Source of the DNA: Alphaproteobacteria bacterium | GTDB taxonomy: Bacteria > Pseudomonadota > Alphaproteobacteria > Micropepsales > Micropepsaceae | Direction of reading: 5' to 3' | NCBI GenBank assembly: GCA_028871345.1 | Contig: JAGWNK010000014.1 | Span: forward strand, 24,020 to 88,019 | Length of the DNA stretch: 64,000 bases | In this document: positions 7,557-16,621 of the stretch, in pieces | Layout of the letters: each line of letters begins with the position of its first letter | Position numbering within the stretch: the stretch's first letter is position 1 | Program-made: the position numbers and the translations under genes | The notes under the pieces: generated by a model | The model's database searches: none | Told to the model about the DNA's origin: nothing | Seen by the model: only the letters and a program-made list of their open reading frames with translations

Positions 7557-10538
7557 GTGAATAGATCGAAGAACTGGGGTCTGCGCACCAGCCTGCTCAT
7601 CGGAGCAGCGACAGCCGCAGCGATGGGCCTGTCCGGTGCGGCCACGGCGCAACAGACTGTTGAGACCGTCGTCGTGACCGGCACGCACATCGCCTCGCCG
7701 AATCTGCAATCGATGAGCCCGGTCATCGAGGCCACATCGACGGACATCCAGATCCAGGGCTCGACCAAGGTCGAAGACCTGTTGAATCAGATGCCGCAGG
7801 TGTTTGCGGGTCAGAATGCGACCGTTTCGAACGGTGCGACCGGCACATCCGAAGTCGACCTGCGCGGCCTGGGTTGCGATCGCACCCTGGTGCTGATCGA
7901 CGGTCGCCGCATGCCGTACGGCTCGATGCTCGATACCTGCGCCGACTTGAACCAGATTCCGACCCAGCTCGTCGACCGAGTCGAAGTGCTGACCGGCGGC
8001 GCCTCGGCCATCTACGGTTCGGATGCCGTGTCGGGCGTCGTCAACTTCATCATGAAGAAGGACTTCGAGGGCTTCCAGGCCGAAGCCCAGTACGGCATCT
8101 ATCAGCATGACAACGGCTACGACGGTCCCGGCAATCTGCGCGCCGTGATCGCCGGCCGTGCCACCACCAACCCGTCGCAGTTTCAGCTGCCATCGGATTC
8201 CGTTGCGCTCGGCGCCGGCATGCAGTTCTCGGGGATCATGGGCGTGTCGAGTGCCAACGGCAAAGGCAACATCACCGCCTATTTCAGCTATCGCCACAAC
8301 GACCCGATCCTGGAAAAGAACTACGACTATTCCGAGTGCGCGCTGGGTAACCCGTCTGGCAGCAACTGGACTTGCGGTGGTTCGTCGACGTCTGCCACGG
8401 GGCTGTTTAGCGACTTTACGACCTTTGCCTACACGCTCGATACGACAGGGTCGGGAAACACGTTCCGCAATTTCAACGGCGCGACCGACAAGTTCAATTA
8501 CGCGCCGTACAACTACTTCCAGCGCAATGACGAGCGCTATTCGGCTGGCGTTTTCGGCCACTATCAGGCATCGGCTTGGGCCGACGTCTACACACAGTTG
8601 ATGTACACCGACTATTCGACGGCGGCGCAGATCGCACCGTCGGGCGACTTCGGCAACACGAACGCGATCAACTGTAACAATCCGGAGCTGTCTACCCAGG
8701 AAGCAACGGCCATCGGCTGTACGCCTGCGATGATCGCCGCGCCATGGAATGCACCGCTGAGTGCCGTTACGACCCCCTGCCCCTATCAGGCCGGCACCTG
8801 CGACTACATCCTGCGTCGCAACGTGGAAGGGGGCAACCGCGCCAGCAGGCTGCGCAACACCTCGTTCCGGGCGCTGCTCGGCATCAAGGGCAGCCTGAAC
8901 GACGATTGGAGTTACGATATCAACGGCGCCTATTCGCGCGTCCAGTCGTCCCAGATCTATGTCAACGACTTGTCGGTCAACCGGCTCAAGAACGCACTTT
9001 ACGTCGTCACCGATCCCAACACGGGCAATCCGGTCTGCCATTCGGTGCTGGATGGAAGCGACCCCAATTGCGTGCCGTGGGATATCTTCAAGGTCGGCGG
9101 CGTGACACAGGCCGCGTTGAACTACCTCCGCGTACCGCTGATCGAAATCGGCTCGACCACGCAGCTCTCGTTGGCGTTCAACTTGAGCGGCGACCTGACC
9201 AAGTACGGCTTTGTGAGCCCGTGGGCCCACAGTGGCGTGCAGGTCGCCCTCGGCGCCGAATATCGCCAGGACGCCTTGGAATCCACGACCGACACCGAGT
9301 TCTCGACCGGCGACGGCGCCGGCCAGGGCGGGCCGACGATCGGGCTTTCGGGCGCCACGCATGTGGCCGAAGGTTATGCCGAAGCGCGGATTCCGGTCTT
9401 CGAAGACATGCCCTTCGCGCAAGCGGCCAGTCTCGACATGTCGTATCGCTACTCCGCCTATGACCGCATCTCGACCAATACCTACGGCATCAGTGCGGAC
9501 TGGCAGGTCATCAACGACTTCCGGCTGCGCGGCAGCTATGAACGCGCCGTCCGCGCCCCGAACGTGGTCGACGAATTCCTGCCGACGGGCTTCAACCTGA
9601 CCAGCGACATCACCACCGATCCTTGCGGGGCGGGCGGGTATGCGACGCTGGCGGAATGTCAGAGCACGCCTGGCGCGGGCTCAGCACCCTGGTACGGCAG
9701 CGCCGGCCTCAACAGCCCGGCGAGCCAGTACAACTTCCTGCAGGGCGGCAATCCGAACCTGAAGGCGGAAAAGGCCAACACGTTCACGGCGGGCTTCGTG
9801 TTCACGCCGGAGGCTATTACCGGCCTGAATTTGTCGATCGACTACTGGGACATCCAGATGAGCGACAACATCGGCGCCATCGCTCCGTCGGACGTGCTCT
9901 ACGCGTGCTATGCGCTGGGTAATGCCGCCCAGTGCGCCAACATCCACCGCACGCCCGGCGGCCTGTTGTGGCTGGGTGGCGGTTACATCGACAGCCGCAA
10001 CACCAACATCGGCGGCAGCCGTACCAATGGTGTCGACTTCAGCGCGACGTACCAGTTCGATCTCGACGACGTTGGTCTGTCCAATGCCGGCGCGCTCACT
10101 GCGAGCTTGAACGGCACGTGGCTGAACATGCTGACGACCAATACCGGCGTCGGCGTCGTCAACGCCTGCGTCAACAGCTACGGGTTCGCCTGCGGCACTC
10201 CCAATCCGGCGTGGCGTCACGTGTTCCGCCTGAACTGGGAAACGCCGTGGAACGATCTGGTCGTGACCGGCACGTGGCGGTTCTACGGTGCGGTCCATCA
10301 GTATAAGGGCGACACCACCAGGATCGATTATCAGTGGCCATCGAAGAGCTACTTCGATCTGTCGGCCGCCATGCCGGTCTACACGGGCACCACGCTGCGT
10401 GTCGGCGTCAACAATCTCTTCGACTCCGATCCGCCGATCTCGAGCGTCGTCGGCACGGCTGGCAACGGCAACACCTATCCGCAGGTCTACGATGCGATGG
10501 GCCGTTATCTGTTCGCGGCAATCACGCTCAACATGTAA
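7557..10538 (+). CDS. TonB-dependent outer-membrane receptor 2 (paralogue of receptor 1)
   Basis: A 993-residue receptor clearly paralogous to the product of 3157-6102 over its whole length, including plug motifs, barrel loop cysteines and the C-terminus YLFAAITLNM. The signal peptide ends near residue 31 (ATA/Q) and is followed by the VETVVVTG TonB-box-like segment. One difference is a longer loop near residues 402-415 (SAVTTPCPYQAGTCD), where receptor 1 has a short VSVPM. GTG 7557 is supported by AAAAGGGGG at 7542-7550. The two genes point away from each other with xseB between them. Both probably import related but not identical ligands; this is inferred from similarity only. Confidence 0.92.
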   Translation: MNRSKNWGLRTSLLIGAATAAAMGLSGAATAQQTVETVVVTGTHIASPNLQSMSPVIEATSTDIQIQGSTKVEDLLNQMPQVFAGQNATVSNGATGTSEVDLRGLGCDRTLVLIDGRRMPYGSMLDTCADLNQIPTQLVDRVEVLTGGASAIYGSDAVSGVVNFIMKKDFEGFQAEAQYGIYQHDNGYDGPGNLRAVIAGRATTNPSQFQLPSDSVALGAGMQFSGIMGVSSANGKGNITAYFSYRHNDPILEKNYDYSECALGNPSGSNWTCGGSSTSATGLFSDFTTFAYTLDTTGSGNTFRNFNGATDKFNYAPYNYFQRNDERYSAGVFGHYQASAWADVYTQLMYTDYSTAAQIAPSGDFGNTNAINCNNPELSTQEATAIGCTPAMIAAPWNAPLSAVTTPCPYQAGTCDYILRRNVEGGNRASRLRNTSFRALLGIKGSLNDDWSYDINGAYSRVQSSQIYVNDLSVNRLKNALYVVTDPNTGNPVCHSVLDGSDPNCVPWDIFKVGGVTQAALNYLRVPLIEIGSTTQLSLAFNLSGDLTKYGFVSPWAHSGVQVALGAEYRQDALESTTDTEFSTGDGAGQGGPTIGLSGATHVAEGYAEARIPVFEDMPFAQAASLDMSYRYSAYDRISTNTYGISADWQVINDFRLRGSYERAVRAPNVVDEFLPTGFNLTSDITTDPCGAGGYATLAECQSTPGAGSAPWYGSAGLNSPASQYNFLQGGNPNLKAEKANTFTAGFVFTPEAITGLNLSIDYWDIQMSDNIGAIAPSDVLYACYALGNAAQCANIHRTPGGLLWLGGGYIDSRNTNIGGSRTNGVDFSATYQFDLDDVGLSNAGALTASLNGTWLNMLTTNTGVGVVNACVNSYGFACGTPNPAWRHVFRLNWETPWNDLVVTGTWRFYGAVHQYKGDTTRIDYQWPSKSYFDLSAAMPVYTGTTLRVGVNNLFDSDPPISSVVGTAGNGNTYPQVYDAMGRYLFAAITLNM

Positions 10539-10561
10539 GACTTACGGGAATGAGTTCTTCG

Positions 10562-10591
10562 GCGGCGGGCTTCGGCCCGCCGCTTTTTTTT
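10562..10591 (+). terminator. Rho-independent terminator of TonB receptor 2
   Basis: A GCGGCGGGC stem (10562-10570), TTCG tetraloop and GCCCGCCGC arm (10575-10583) are followed by eight T residues. It lies 23 bases after the receptor stop. Stem and loop are identical to the terminator of receptor 1, showing that the 3' flank was duplicated with the gene or is kept by selection. Confidence 0.93.
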
Positions 10592-10930
10592 CCGGTACGA
10601 GCCGGTTTCTCCGCTGCCGGGGCGCTGGTCGTGCACCCCCCCAGGGACTCTGGGATTCATCACGTTCGGGGATCGTCCTCGCGCCACCGCCCTATAACAA
10701 AGCGTAATGGGAACCATGGCACTCGAGGGCATGGCAACGTGGTTGCCGCTACGAACTTCTGGCGTCCCGGCACGTTCCTTGCTCGTGGCACAGGCCTGGA
10801 AACCTGACGGATTCATCGCAGGTGGGAGCGTCTCTTGATTTATGACGACAAAAGGCTGACCTTTTGGCGGGGCGGCCGCGAAGAAACAGGGGCACGAGCG
10901 CCTCAAGCGCGCAGCGACCGGAGTTTGTTC
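10592..10930. promoter_or_regulatory. Upstream region of dxs
   Basis: About 340 bases between the receptor terminator and the chosen dxs start. The preceding terminator implies that dxs has its own promoter here. An open frame continues upstream of dxs to 10835, but its translation is Arg/Gly-rich and unlike the family N-terminus. No clear -35/-10 pair or riboswitch was recognised. Confidence 0.4.
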
Positions 10931-12856
10931 ATGTCGTTACCGAGCAAGGCGTCGCTCCTGGACGGCGTCGCGTCACCCGCCGATTTGCGAGCGTTGCCGC
11001 GCACTTGCCTGCGCGACTTTGCCGAAGAACTGCGCAAGGAACTCATCGATGTTGTTTCCGTCACGGGAGGCCATCTCGGGTCCAGCCTGGGCGTTGTCGA
11101 GCTGACGGTTGCCCTTCACTATGTTTTTGACACGCCCCGCGACCGGCTGATCTGGGATGTGGGCCACCAGGCCTATCCCCACAAGATCCTTACAGGTCGC
11201 CGGTCGCGCATGCGTACGCTGCGCCAAGGCGGCGGCTTGTCGGGCTTCACCAAGCGGGCCGAGAGCGAATATGACCCGTTCGGCGCCGCCCATTCGTCGA
11301 CCTCGATCTCCGCCGGCCTGGGATTTGCCGTGGCGCGCGACCTCAAGGGCGACGCCCACAACGTCATTAGCGTCATCGGCGACGGATCGATGAGCGCCGG
11401 CATGGCCTACGAGGCCATGAACAACGCGGGTGCAGCCGACGCGCGTCTGATAGTTATTCTCAACGATAACGACATGTCGATCGCCCCGCCGGTCGGGGCC
11501 CTGTCGGCCTATTTGTCGCGTCTGGTGTCGTCGCGGCCGTATCGCGGCTTTCGCCGGTTCGGCAAGCGCGTCGCGCACCATCTGCCCAGGCCGCTCGAAG
11601 TGGGCGTGCGCCGGGTCGAGGAATATGCCCGCGGCATGGTCACGGGCGGCACGTTGTTCGAGGAACTCGGCTTCTATTATGTGGGGCCGATTGACGGCCA
11701 CAATCTCGATCACCTCATCCCGGTGCTCGAGAACGTGCGCGACACGCGCAACGGTCCGATCCTGGTGCACGTGGTCACCAAGAAGGGTAAGGGCTACGCC
11801 CCGGCCGAGGCCAGCGCCGACAAGTATCATGGCGTCACCAAGTTCAACGTGCTGACCGGCGAGCAGAAGAAGTCGAACTCCAAGGCGCCGTCCTACACCC
11901 AGGTGTTCGCCGATGCCTTGATCGCCGAGGCCAAGGCTGACCGGCGCATCGTGGGTGTCACGGCTGCCATGCCCTCGGGCACGGGGCTCGACCATTTCCA
12001 GCGCGAATTCCCGGATCGTTGCTTCGATGTCGGAATCGCCGAGCAGCACGCCGTGACTTTTGCGGCGGGTCTTGCGGCCGAAGGGCTGAAGCCGTTCTGC
12101 GCCATCTATTCCACCTTCCTGCAGCGCGCCTACGACCAGGTCGTGCACGACGTCGCCATCCAGGGCCTTCCTGTGCGTTTCGCGATGGATCGCGCCGGGC
12201 TGGTTGGCGCCGACGGACCGACACATGCCGGCTCGTTCGATCTCGCCTATCTCTGCACGCTGCCGGGCTTCACCGTCATGGCTGCGGCCGACGAGGTGGA
12301 GCTCATGCACATGATTGCCACCATGGCGCGCCATGACGATGGTCCAAGCGCGGTGCGCTATCCGCGCGGCGAAGGCGTCGGCCTCGAACGTCCCTTCGTC
12401 GGGACGCCGCTCGAGATCGGCAAGGGCCGCGTCGTGCGCGAAGGTACCTCGATCGCCGTCCTCAGCCTGGGCACGCGGCTGCATCCGGCGCTGCAGGCGG
12501 CGGACAAGCTGGCGGCCTACGGGCTGTCGACGACGGTCGCCGATGCGCGTTTCGCCAAGCCGCTCGACCGCGACTTGATCCGCCGGCTGGCGCGCGAGCA
12601 CGAACTCCTGTTGACGGTGGAAGAGGCGGCCGCGGGCGGTTTCAGCGCCCATGTCCTGCAGTTCCTCGCCTGGGAAGGATTGCTCGACGGCGGTCTCAAG
12701 GTCCGGCCGTTGACGCTGCCCGACCGCTTCCAGAACCAGGACTCGCCCGAGAAGATGTATGCGGAGGCCGGGCTCGACGCGAATTCCATCGCTGCCGCGG
12801 CGCTGTCGGCGCTCGGTCGCAGCGACGATGCTGCGGCCGTGGGACAGATCGCCTAG
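10931..12856 (+). CDS. dxs: 1-deoxy-D-xylulose-5-phosphate synthase
   Basis: A 641-residue thiamine-diphosphate enzyme that condenses pyruvate with glyceraldehyde 3-phosphate, the first step of the MEP pathway to isoprenoids. Seen: the GGHLGSSLG catalytic segment, [16 protein letters not shown], the ThDP-binding [18 protein letters not shown]...NDNDMSI motif, the transketolase-type [11 protein letters not shown] segment and the C-terminal domain. ATG 10931 gives the family's usual length and N-terminus and follows CCGGAG (about 10918-10923). tlyA follows downstream in the same direction. Confidence 0.95.
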   Translation: MSLPSKASLLDGVASPADLRALPRTCLRDFAEELRKELIDVVSVTGGHLGSSLGVVELTVALHYVFDTPRDRLIWDVGHQAYPHKILTGRRSRMRTLRQGGGLSGFTKRAESEYDPFGAAHSSTSISAGLGFAVARDLKGDAHNVISVIGDGSMSAGMAYEAMNNAGAADARLIVILNDNDMSIAPPVGALSAYLSRLVSSRPYRGFRRFGKRVAHHLPRPLEVGVRRVEEYARGMVTGGTLFEELGFYYVGPIDGHNLDHLIPVLENVRDTRNGPILVHVVTKKGKGYAPAEASADKYHGVTKFNVLTGEQKKSNSKAPSYTQVFADALIAEAKADRRIVGVTAAMPSGTGLDHFQREFPDRCFDVGIAEQHAVTFAAGLAAEGLKPFCAIYSTFLQRAYDQVVHDVAIQGLPVRFAMDRAGLVGADGPTHAGSFDLAYLCTLPGFTVMAAADEVELMHMIATMARHDDGPSAVRYPRGEGVGLERPFVGTPLEIGKGRVVREGTSIAVLSLGTRLHPALQAADKLAAYGLSTTVADARFAKPLDRDLIRRLAREHELLLTVEEAAAGGFSAHVLQFLAWEGLLDGGLKVRPLTLPDRFQNQDSPEKMYAEAGLDANSIAAAALSALGRSDDAAAVGQIA

Positions 12857-12927
12857 GTTTTTGCCGGCACCTTGAGCCAGGGAAATTCGCAGAGCGAATT
12901 TTGCGCCGGCGGTGCTATGAAAGCACG

Positions 12928-13659
12928 ATGTCCCTTCGCGCCGACGTCTTTCTGGTCGAACACGGCTATGCGGCAAGTCGCGCCGAAGCCCAGGCCGCTA
13001 TCCGTGCAGGATGCGTCGCCGCCGACGGCAGGACTGTGCTAAAGCCTTCGCAACCCATTCCGGAGGATGCCGAGATTTCGTACGAACGGGCCCATCCTTA
13101 TGTCTCACGCGGTGCGCTGAAGCTGATCGCCGCCCTCGACAAGTTCGACCTGTCGCCGGAAGGACTGGTCTGCCTCGATGTGGGCGCCTCGACCGGCGGG
13201 TTCACGGAGGTCCTGCTCGAACGCGGCGCCGTCAAGGTCTACGCCATCGATGTCGGCCACGGGCAGATGCATCCCCGTGTGGCGGGCGACCGGCGCGTCC
13301 TGCGGCGCGACGGCGTCAACGCCCGCGATCTCGGGCACCAGCACGTGCCGGAGCCCGTCGATGCGATCACGGTGGATGTCAGCTTCATCGGCCTCAAGCT
13401 CGTGCTGCCGCCCACCATGAAGCTGGCGCAGCGCGGCGGCTGGATGGTGGCGCTCATCAAGCCTCAGTTCGAGGTCGGCCGCGGCCATGTCGGCAAGGGA
13501 GGCATCGTCAAGGACGGCATGGTGCAAAGCGCCGCCGTGCAGGAGATCAGTGCCTGGCTCGGTGGGCAGGGCGGCTGGTCGGTCTTGGGCGCCATGGAAA
13601 GCCCGGTGGTCGGCGGCGACGGCAACCGCGAATACCTGCTCGCCGCCCGGAAGAAGTGA
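12928..13659 (+). CDS. tlyA: TlyA-family rRNA 2'-O-methyltransferase (S4 + FtsJ domains)
   Basis: A 243-residue protein with an N-terminal S4 RNA-binding domain (residues about 1-65) and a C-terminal FtsJ-like methyltransferase domain. The S-adenosylmethionine site is visible as LDVGASTGGFTEVLLERGA, with VDVSFIGL and ALIKPQFEVG further on. Characterised TlyA proteins methylate ribose in 16S and/or 23S rRNA, and some members are labelled haemolysins. ATG 12928 places the S4 domain at the very N-terminus. The dxs-tlyA order is common in alphaproteobacteria. The next gene begins within 10 bases of the stop. Confidence 0.93.
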   Translation: MSLRADVFLVEHGYAASRAEAQAAIRAGCVAADGRTVLKPSQPIPEDAEISYERAHPYVSRGALKLIAALDKFDLSPEGLVCLDVGASTGGFTEVLLERGAVKVYAIDVGHGQMHPRVAGDRRVLRRDGVNARDLGHQHVPEPVDAITVDVSFIGLKLVLPPTMKLAQRGGWMVALIKPQFEVGRGHVGKGGIVKDGMVQSAAVQEISAWLGGQGGWSVLGAMESPVVGGDGNREYLLAARKK

Positions 13660-13666
13660 CACCGCC

Positions 13667-14719
13667 TTGTCCGGATTTTGCAGGCATTTCGGAGTCTGCG
13701 GCGGCTGTTCGCATCAGGATCTGCCGGACGCCGACTATCGTGCCCTGAAACGGCGCATCGTCGCCGATGCCCTCGCACGTCATGGCGTCGACGCCGTCGT
13801 GGAGGACGTCGTCGAAGTGCCGCCCGGCACGCGCCGCCGTGCCACGCTCAAGGCGAAGAAGACTGGTCGCGTGATGGTCGGCTTTCACGCCGCCCGTTCG
13901 CACGACATCGTGGACGTGGAGGAATGCCCGGTCCTGGTGCCGGCGCTGGAACGGCTGTTGCCGGGTTTGCGTCCGCTGTTCGGCGAGCTGTTGGCCGAAG
14001 GCGAGGGCGCCGAGTTCCATGTCACGGACACCGACACGGGCATCGACCTGTCGCTGCGCTGGCGCCGGCCCAACGATCCCGCGACGCTGGCGTCGCTGGC
14101 GCGCTGGGCCGTCCGCCTCAGGCTGGCGCGGATCTCGGCACACGGCGACGTCGTCGTCGAATTGGTCAAGCCGTCCGTGCGCTTCGGTAAGGCGACCGTC
14201 CTGTTGCCGCCGGAACCTTTTCTCCAGCCGACGCGGGAAGGCGAGGCGGCCCTGCAGGCATTTGTCCTGGAGACGCTCGCCGGCGCCAGGCGTGTCGCCG
14301 ATTTGTTTGCCGGTTGCGGCACCTTCGCGCTGCCCCTGGCGGCACAGGCCCAGGTGCAGGCGGTGGATCTGGAGGGCGCGATGCTCGAGGCCCTTGCCGC
14401 AGCGGGACGTTCCACGCCGGGCCTCAAACCCGTCACTGTGGCACGCCGGAACCTCTTCAAGCGCCCACTGACGGGTCCGGAGCTGGCCCTGGACGGCGTC
14501 TGTCTCGATCCGCCGCGGGCCGGAGCCTTGGCGCAGGCTGGGGCGCTGGCGGCCTCCAAGGTGTGTCGCATCGCTTACGTTTCCTGCGATGCCGAGACCT
14601 TTGCACGTGACGCACGCGTCATCATCGGCGGGGGTTATCGCCTCGACCGCGTCGTTCCCATAGACCAGTTCCTGTGGTCGTCGCATATTGAAGTCATGGG
14701 CGCATTCGAGCGGACCTGA
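13667..14719 (+). CDS. RNA uracil-5-methyltransferase, TrmA/RlmC/RlmD family with 4Fe-4S site
   Basis: A 350-residue SAM-dependent methyltransferase that makes 5-methyluridine in rRNA or tRNA. Three of the iron-sulfur cysteines sit at the N-terminus (C5-x5-C11-x2-C14) and the fourth in VEECPVL. Downstream are VADLFAGCGTFALPLA, DPPRAG, and YVSCDAETFARD carrying the catalytic cysteine. There is no TRAM domain. The start is probably TTG 13667, 7 bases after the tlyA stop, because Cys5 must be included and there is no in-frame ATG or GTG nearby that fits. An upstream start inside tlyA cannot be excluded. Whether the target is tRNA U54 or a 23S position is not decidable here. Confidence 0.9.
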   Translation: MSGFCRHFGVCGGCSHQDLPDADYRALKRRIVADALARHGVDAVVEDVVEVPPGTRRRATLKAKKTGRVMVGFHAARSHDIVDVEECPVLVPALERLLPGLRPLFGELLAEGEGAEFHVTDTDTGIDLSLRWRRPNDPATLASLARWAVRLRLARISAHGDVVVELVKPSVRFGKATVLLPPEPFLQPTREGEAALQAFVLETLAGARRVADLFAGCGTFALPLAAQAQVQAVDLEGAMLEALAAAGRSTPGLKPVTVARRNLFKRPLTGPELALDGVCLDPPRAGALAQAGALAASKVCRIAYVSCDAETFARDARVIIGGGYRLDRVVPIDQFLWSSHIEVMGAFERT

Positions 14720-14727
14720 TCTTGGCG

Positions 14728-15456
14728 ATGCGTCTTCTCCGGCCACTGCTGATCTTCGCGCTTCTGGCGCTGCCGGCCCGGGCCGATTTCTCGAACTGGG
14801 CTGCCGTCGTTGTCGCCGGCGACTGGCATGCCCATTCCGGCGCGCCCAGTAAGGTGTTCGACAATGCGCGGCAGACGATTTCGCAAGAGCTCGTCGGCAT
14901 CGGCTTCAAGCCGCAGAACGTCGCGCAGTTCTCGGTGCGGCCGGACCGCGATCCGGCCCACGCGGCTCAATCCGCAACGCCCAAGGCCATCGCCGACGGC
15001 CTCGATCGCCTTGCAGCGCGAGCGGGGCAGGGCTGTCTCGTCTATTTCACGTCGCACGGCTCGCCCGACGGCATCGTGCTCGGCAACGGCGAGTTGTCGC
15101 CGCGCCGCATGGCCCGCATGGTCGACGCCGCCTGCGCCCGGCGGCCCGCCGTGATCGTGGTGGCCGCGTGCTATTCCGGCGTCTTCGTGCCGGCTCTGCG
15201 CGGACCGGACCGCATCGTGATCACGGCCGCCGCGGCTGACCGACCATCCTTCGGCTGCGGCGAGGCGGATCAGTACACCTTCTTCGACAACTGCGCGGTG
15301 GCTTGGCTACCCAAGGCCGGCGACTTCGAAAGCTTCGCGCGCGACGCCATCGGCTGCGTGCACAAGCGCGAAAAGGCCGAGAAGGTGGATGTCGCCTCAC
15401 ATCCTCAGCTCGCCATCGGCCCGCACGCCGCGAATGCGTTTCCGAAGTGGAGGTAG
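14728..15456 (+). CDS. Secreted peptidase C13 (caspase/legumain-fold) family protein
   Basis: A 242-residue protein with a signal peptide (cleavage near ARA/D, residue 19) and a caspase-like fold. The clan CD catalytic dyad is seen as His110 in FTSHGSPDG and Cys149 in VVAACYSG, each following a hydrophobic strand as expected. Family members cleave after Asn or Asp, or act as bacterial caspase homologues; the substrate here is unknown. ATG 14728 is 8 bases after the stop of the RNA methyltransferase gene, suggesting co-transcription. A TTG two codons earlier is an alternative start. The frame stays open beyond the TAG stop for a further 41 codons. Confidence 0.88.
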   Translation: MRLLRPLLIFALLALPARADFSNWAAVVVAGDWHAHSGAPSKVFDNARQTISQELVGIGFKPQNVAQFSVRPDRDPAHAAQSATPKAIADGLDRLAARAGQGCLVYFTSHGSPDGIVLGNGELSPRRMARMVDAACARRPAVIVVAACYSGVFVPALRGPDRIVITAAAADRPSFGCGEADQYTFFDNCAVAWLPKAGDFESFARDAIGCVHKREKAEKVDVASHPQLAIGPHAANAFPKWR

Positions 15457-15582
15457 TCTTCTGCCCCCGACGAAGTGTCAGTTCGGACGGATGTGCGGCT
15501 CGAGGACACCGATCACTTCAAGCTGATCCGCGAGTTCTGTGCGGACCCCGCTGGTTTCATCGAGGCGATGACCGAGGAGTAG
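15457..15582 (+). pseudogene. In-frame 41-codon tail after the C13 peptidase stop codon
   Basis: Directly after the TAG at 15454-15456, the same frame runs on for 41 sense codons to TAG 15580-15582. The translation (for example DTDHFKLIREFC and PAGFIEAMTEE) is balanced and protein-like, and most third positions are G or C, as in the real genes here. A GTG at 15475 could start a 35-residue peptide, but no SD lies at proper spacing. It may be a lost C-terminal extension of the peptidase, the remnant of another gene, or chance. I do not recognise the family. Confidence 0.3.
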
Positions 15583-15584
15583 CG

Positions 15585-16505
15585 TTAATTCTTCTGCGTC
15601 TCCACTGCCTCGTTGCCGGTGACGATCGCCTCGCGCAGTTGGCCGTAGATGTCGGTCATGCCGGCCGGCGCGTGCGGCGTCAGGATCACCTTGGAGCCGG
15701 AGGACACGCCGATCTCCTTCAGGGTGTCGAAATACTGCGTCAGCAGCACCAGGTTCAGCACTTCGTGCTCGCTGACGGTGCCGACCGCCTCCTTGAAGGC
15801 GGCGATGGATTCGCGCAGGCCATCGACGATGGCGCGGCGCTGCTTGGCGATGCCTTCGCCCTGCAGGCGCTTTGATTCCGCCTCGGCTTCCGCGTTCTTG
15901 ACGACCAGGATCTTGTTGGCCTCGCCCTTGGCGGCGGCGGCGACCTGCAGGCGTTGCTGGGTCTGGATTTCGTTCATCGCCGCCTTGACGTTGTCGGCGG
16001 GGTTCACGTCGGTGACGAGCGCGTTGGGGATCTCGAAGCCGTAGACTTTCATCGAGGCGTCGAGTTCGGTCTTCACTGCGGTGCCGATGTCGTCCTTCTT
16101 CTCGAACACCTCGTCGAGGTTCATGCGCGGCACCTTGGCGCGCACGACGTCGAGCACGTACGACTTGATCTGTTCCTGGTGGTCCTGCAGGCCGTAGTAG
16201 GAATTGGCCTCGCTGCCCGCCAGCACGCGGTATTGCACCGCGACCAGCACTTTGACGAACACGTTGTCGAGCGTCTTGGTTTCCACCTCGACCAGGAGCT
16301 GCTGCACCCGCAGCGGCACCCGCACGGCGATGCTCTCGATGAACGGGATTTTGAAGCGCAACCCGGGCCCGGCGGTGCGCACATAGCGTCCGAAGCGCTC
16401 GACGATGGCGGCGCTCTGCTGCTGCACCGTGAAGAAGCTGCCGAAGAAGATCAGAAGACCAAAGAACGCGATCAGGACGATCACGCTCGTCGCCAGGATA
16501 TCCAT
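15585..16505 (-). CDS. SPFH/band 7 (stomatin-like) membrane protein
   Basis: A 306-residue inner-membrane protein with one N-terminal membrane segment (residues about 5-27), then an SPFH domain starting at VQQQSAAIVERFGRY and a coiled-coil of Ala/Glu-rich repeats (KGEANKILVVKNAEAEAESKRLQGEG). It resembles stomatin and QmcA/YbbK-type proteins, which form oligomeric membrane microdomains and can modulate membrane proteases. These genes are often next to an nfeD gene; none is seen here. ATG 16505 follows a GGGGAA SD. It converges with the C13 peptidase gene. Confidence 0.9.
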   Translation of the reverse strand: MDILATSVIVLIAFFGLLIFFGSFFTVQQQSAAIVERFGRYVRTAGPGLRFKIPFIESIAVRVPLRVQQLLVEVETKTLDNVFVKVLVAVQYRVLAGSEANSYYGLQDHQEQIKSYVLDVVRAKVPRMNLDEVFEKKDDIGTAVKTELDASMKVYGFEIPNALVTDVNPADNVKAAMNEIQTQQRLQVAAAAKGEANKILVVKNAEAEAESKRLQGEGIAKQRRAIVDGLRESIAAFKEAVGTVSEHEVLNLVLLTQYFDTLKEIGVSSGSKVILTPHAPAGMTDIYGQLREAIVTGNEAVETQKN

Positions 16506-16621
16506 AGTGTTCCCCTCGAACCGGTCGCGCGCACAGCAATACGCTGCCGGCGAGGACGGGTGCAACCCCGGCGGGTGCGTGAAAACGCCTATCCAGAGGT
16601 TTTTGTCAGGACGGCGATGCG

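Noticed and set aside
10973..12976. A 667-codon minus-strand frame over dxs
   Set aside because: Shadow of dxs codon bias with no recognisable domain.
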